This document shows positions 63,257 to 64,000 of a DNA stretch of 64,000 nucleotides, one piece after another. Each line of letters opens with the position of its first letter. Positions within the stretch are counted from its first letter, which is position 1. The notes beneath the pieces are model-generated. The model saw only the letters and a list, made by a program, of their open reading frames with translations. It made no database searches and was not told where the DNA came from. The translations under genes and the position numbers were made by a program. The DNA lies in the NCBI GenBank assembly GCA_903825895.1, contig CAIKCI010000031.1, positions 62,001 through 126,000 on the forward strand, written 5' to 3'. The DNA is from an uncultured Actinomycetes bacterium (GTDB lineage Bacteria > Actinomycetota > Acidimicrobiia > Acidimicrobiales > RAAP-2).

Positions 63257-64000
63257 TTAGTGTTCGTTCGTTTGAAAAGCTTTGTGGTCTTGCGCTAGAT
63301 GTTCCTTCAGTTGGTCCAACCGGCCCTTGGCCGTCGCGTCAACCAACATGTCGCCGATCTCCACGCGCACACCGCTCAGCAGTGTGGCATCTTCGGTGAT
63401 CTGCAATTCAACAGGGTTTCCCGCCAACTCGGTCAACGAACTCCGCAACGCATCAGCTTGCGATGCATCGAGTTCACGAGCAGTACGTACTTTGGCAACT
63501 CTCCAGCCACGGGCTCGTGCCGTGAGATCAACCAACCAATCCATGGTGCCGACAATGTCGCGCGCTCTGCCGCCAGCGATGACGTAATCCACCAGGGCAA
63601 GCGATGGCGCTGAGGCTTTACCCTCTATCAGCGCGTGCACTACTCCTTGGCGGTGATCGACCGGGAGGTCTCGGTCCGTCAAGGCGTGGCGAAGGCTGGG
63701 ATTTCCTTCAACGGTTCGCGCAAAACGGAAGAGTTCATCTTCGATCTCTTCTAAGGCCTTGACATCGAGATCTTCATAGAGCGCTTCGGCGTAGCCACCA
63801 ACTCGCTCACGAGCTGCCATCACCGAAAGAGTGGGCTCTGCGTAGGCTTCTTCGTTGGCGGCGTGGTGCGAGCGACTGGCCAAGTAGGCCAAGGCTTGCG
63901 GCACGTCTTGTGCAGCACTCACGCGCGCAGCTTGCGCTGCGAGTCGAGACGCCGGGCCGCCGACCTTATTCTCCAAGACTTGGGCCATGACCGCTTTGCG
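63257..64000 (-). CDS. atpH: ATP synthase delta subunit, possibly extending past the window edge
   Basis: The delta subunit of the peripheral stalk. From the ATG at 63988 it has 243 residues. The OSCP-like N-domain includes ERVGGYAEALYEDLDVKALEEI at about residue 61 and FARTVEGNPSLRHALTDRDLPVDHRQGVVHALI; the C-terminal domain ends with GVRVEIGDMLVDATAKGRLDQLKEHLA. The first 55 residues exceed the classic bacterial form. The frame stays open through codons 63989-64000 to the edge, so a fusion to subunit b, as in mycobacteria, cannot be excluded. Confidence 0.9.
   Translation of the reverse strand, partial: RKAVMAQVLENKVGGPASRLAAQAARVSAAQDVPQALAYLASRSHHAANEEAYAEPTLSVMAARERVGGYAEALYEDLDVKALEEIEDELFRFARTVEGNPSLRHALTDRDLPVDHRQGVVHALIEGKASAPSLALVDYVIAGGRARDIVGTMDWLVDLTARARGWRVAKVRTARELDASQADALRSSLTELAGNPVELQITEDATLLSGVRVEIGDMLVDATAKGRLDQLKEHLAQDHKAFQTNEH

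Overview
The window looks like a piece of the chromosome of an actinobacterium, most plausibly of the class Acidimicrobiia or a relative. This is inferred from gene content, not from a marker-gene search. The supporting content is a MftD-type mycofactocin enzyme, F420-type luciferase-like oxidoreductases, PIG-L deacetylases of the mycothiol type, a small Rv1284-like beta-carbonic anhydrase, a SepX/GlpR-like divisome protein, a MurA with Asp in place of the fosfomycin-target Cys, a steroid-type P450 and many acyl-CoA enzymes. Base composition is moderately GC-rich and even throughout. I see no insertion sequences, phage genes, CRISPR arrays or rRNA genes; there are two tRNA genes.

Layout. 1-4.3 kb: end of a GDT1-type cation transporter, a methyltransferase, and a tightly overlapping operon of glycosyltransferase, methyltransferase and toroid protein. 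4.3-13.4 kb: acyl-CoA dehydrogenase, NifU-domain protein, P450 and YihY pair, nucleosidase, carbonic anhydrase, acetyl-CoA synthetase and HtrA-like protease. 13.4-15.5 kb: SnoaL-like protein, tRNA-Arg, and a two-gene unit joining a Fe(II)/2-oxoglutarate oxygenase to a formaldehyde-activating enzyme homologue. 15.5-19.8 kb: a four-gene unit headed by a MftD homologue without other mycofactocin genes. 19.9-25.7 kb: a cobalamin-riboswitch operon with a transcobalamin-like pair of exported proteins and a complete ECF transporter. 25.8-30.8 kb: a branched-chain amino-acid type ABC transporter with a fused LivH-LivM permease.

31-40.6 kb: ychF and ahcY, two tandem PIG-L deacetylases, a divergent Nramp-like transporter beside a soluble PRC/MgtE_N/CBS protein, a luciferase-like oxidoreductase and threonine aldolase. 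40.7-47.6 kb: hotdog thioesterase, FabH, nucleotidyltransferase, a 532-base gene-free structured region, then aldehyde dehydrogenase, acyl-CoA synthetase and another luciferase-like enzyme. 47.6-54.3 kb: SGNH hydrolase, DUF347 membrane protein, tRNA-Ala, divisome-like protein, lone ABC ATPase, cysH and a Pit phosphate transporter. 54.4-64 kb: galT, meaB, murA, glpX and the ATP synthase genes atpC-D-G-A-H, with atpH reaching the right edge.

The most noteworthy parts are the cobalamin operon, whose two exported proteins together resemble the two domains of animal intrinsic factor/transcobalamin; the oxygenase-Fae pair, which suggests a reaction releasing formaldehyde with capture of the product; and the Nramp-like/MgtE_N pair with its structured leader.
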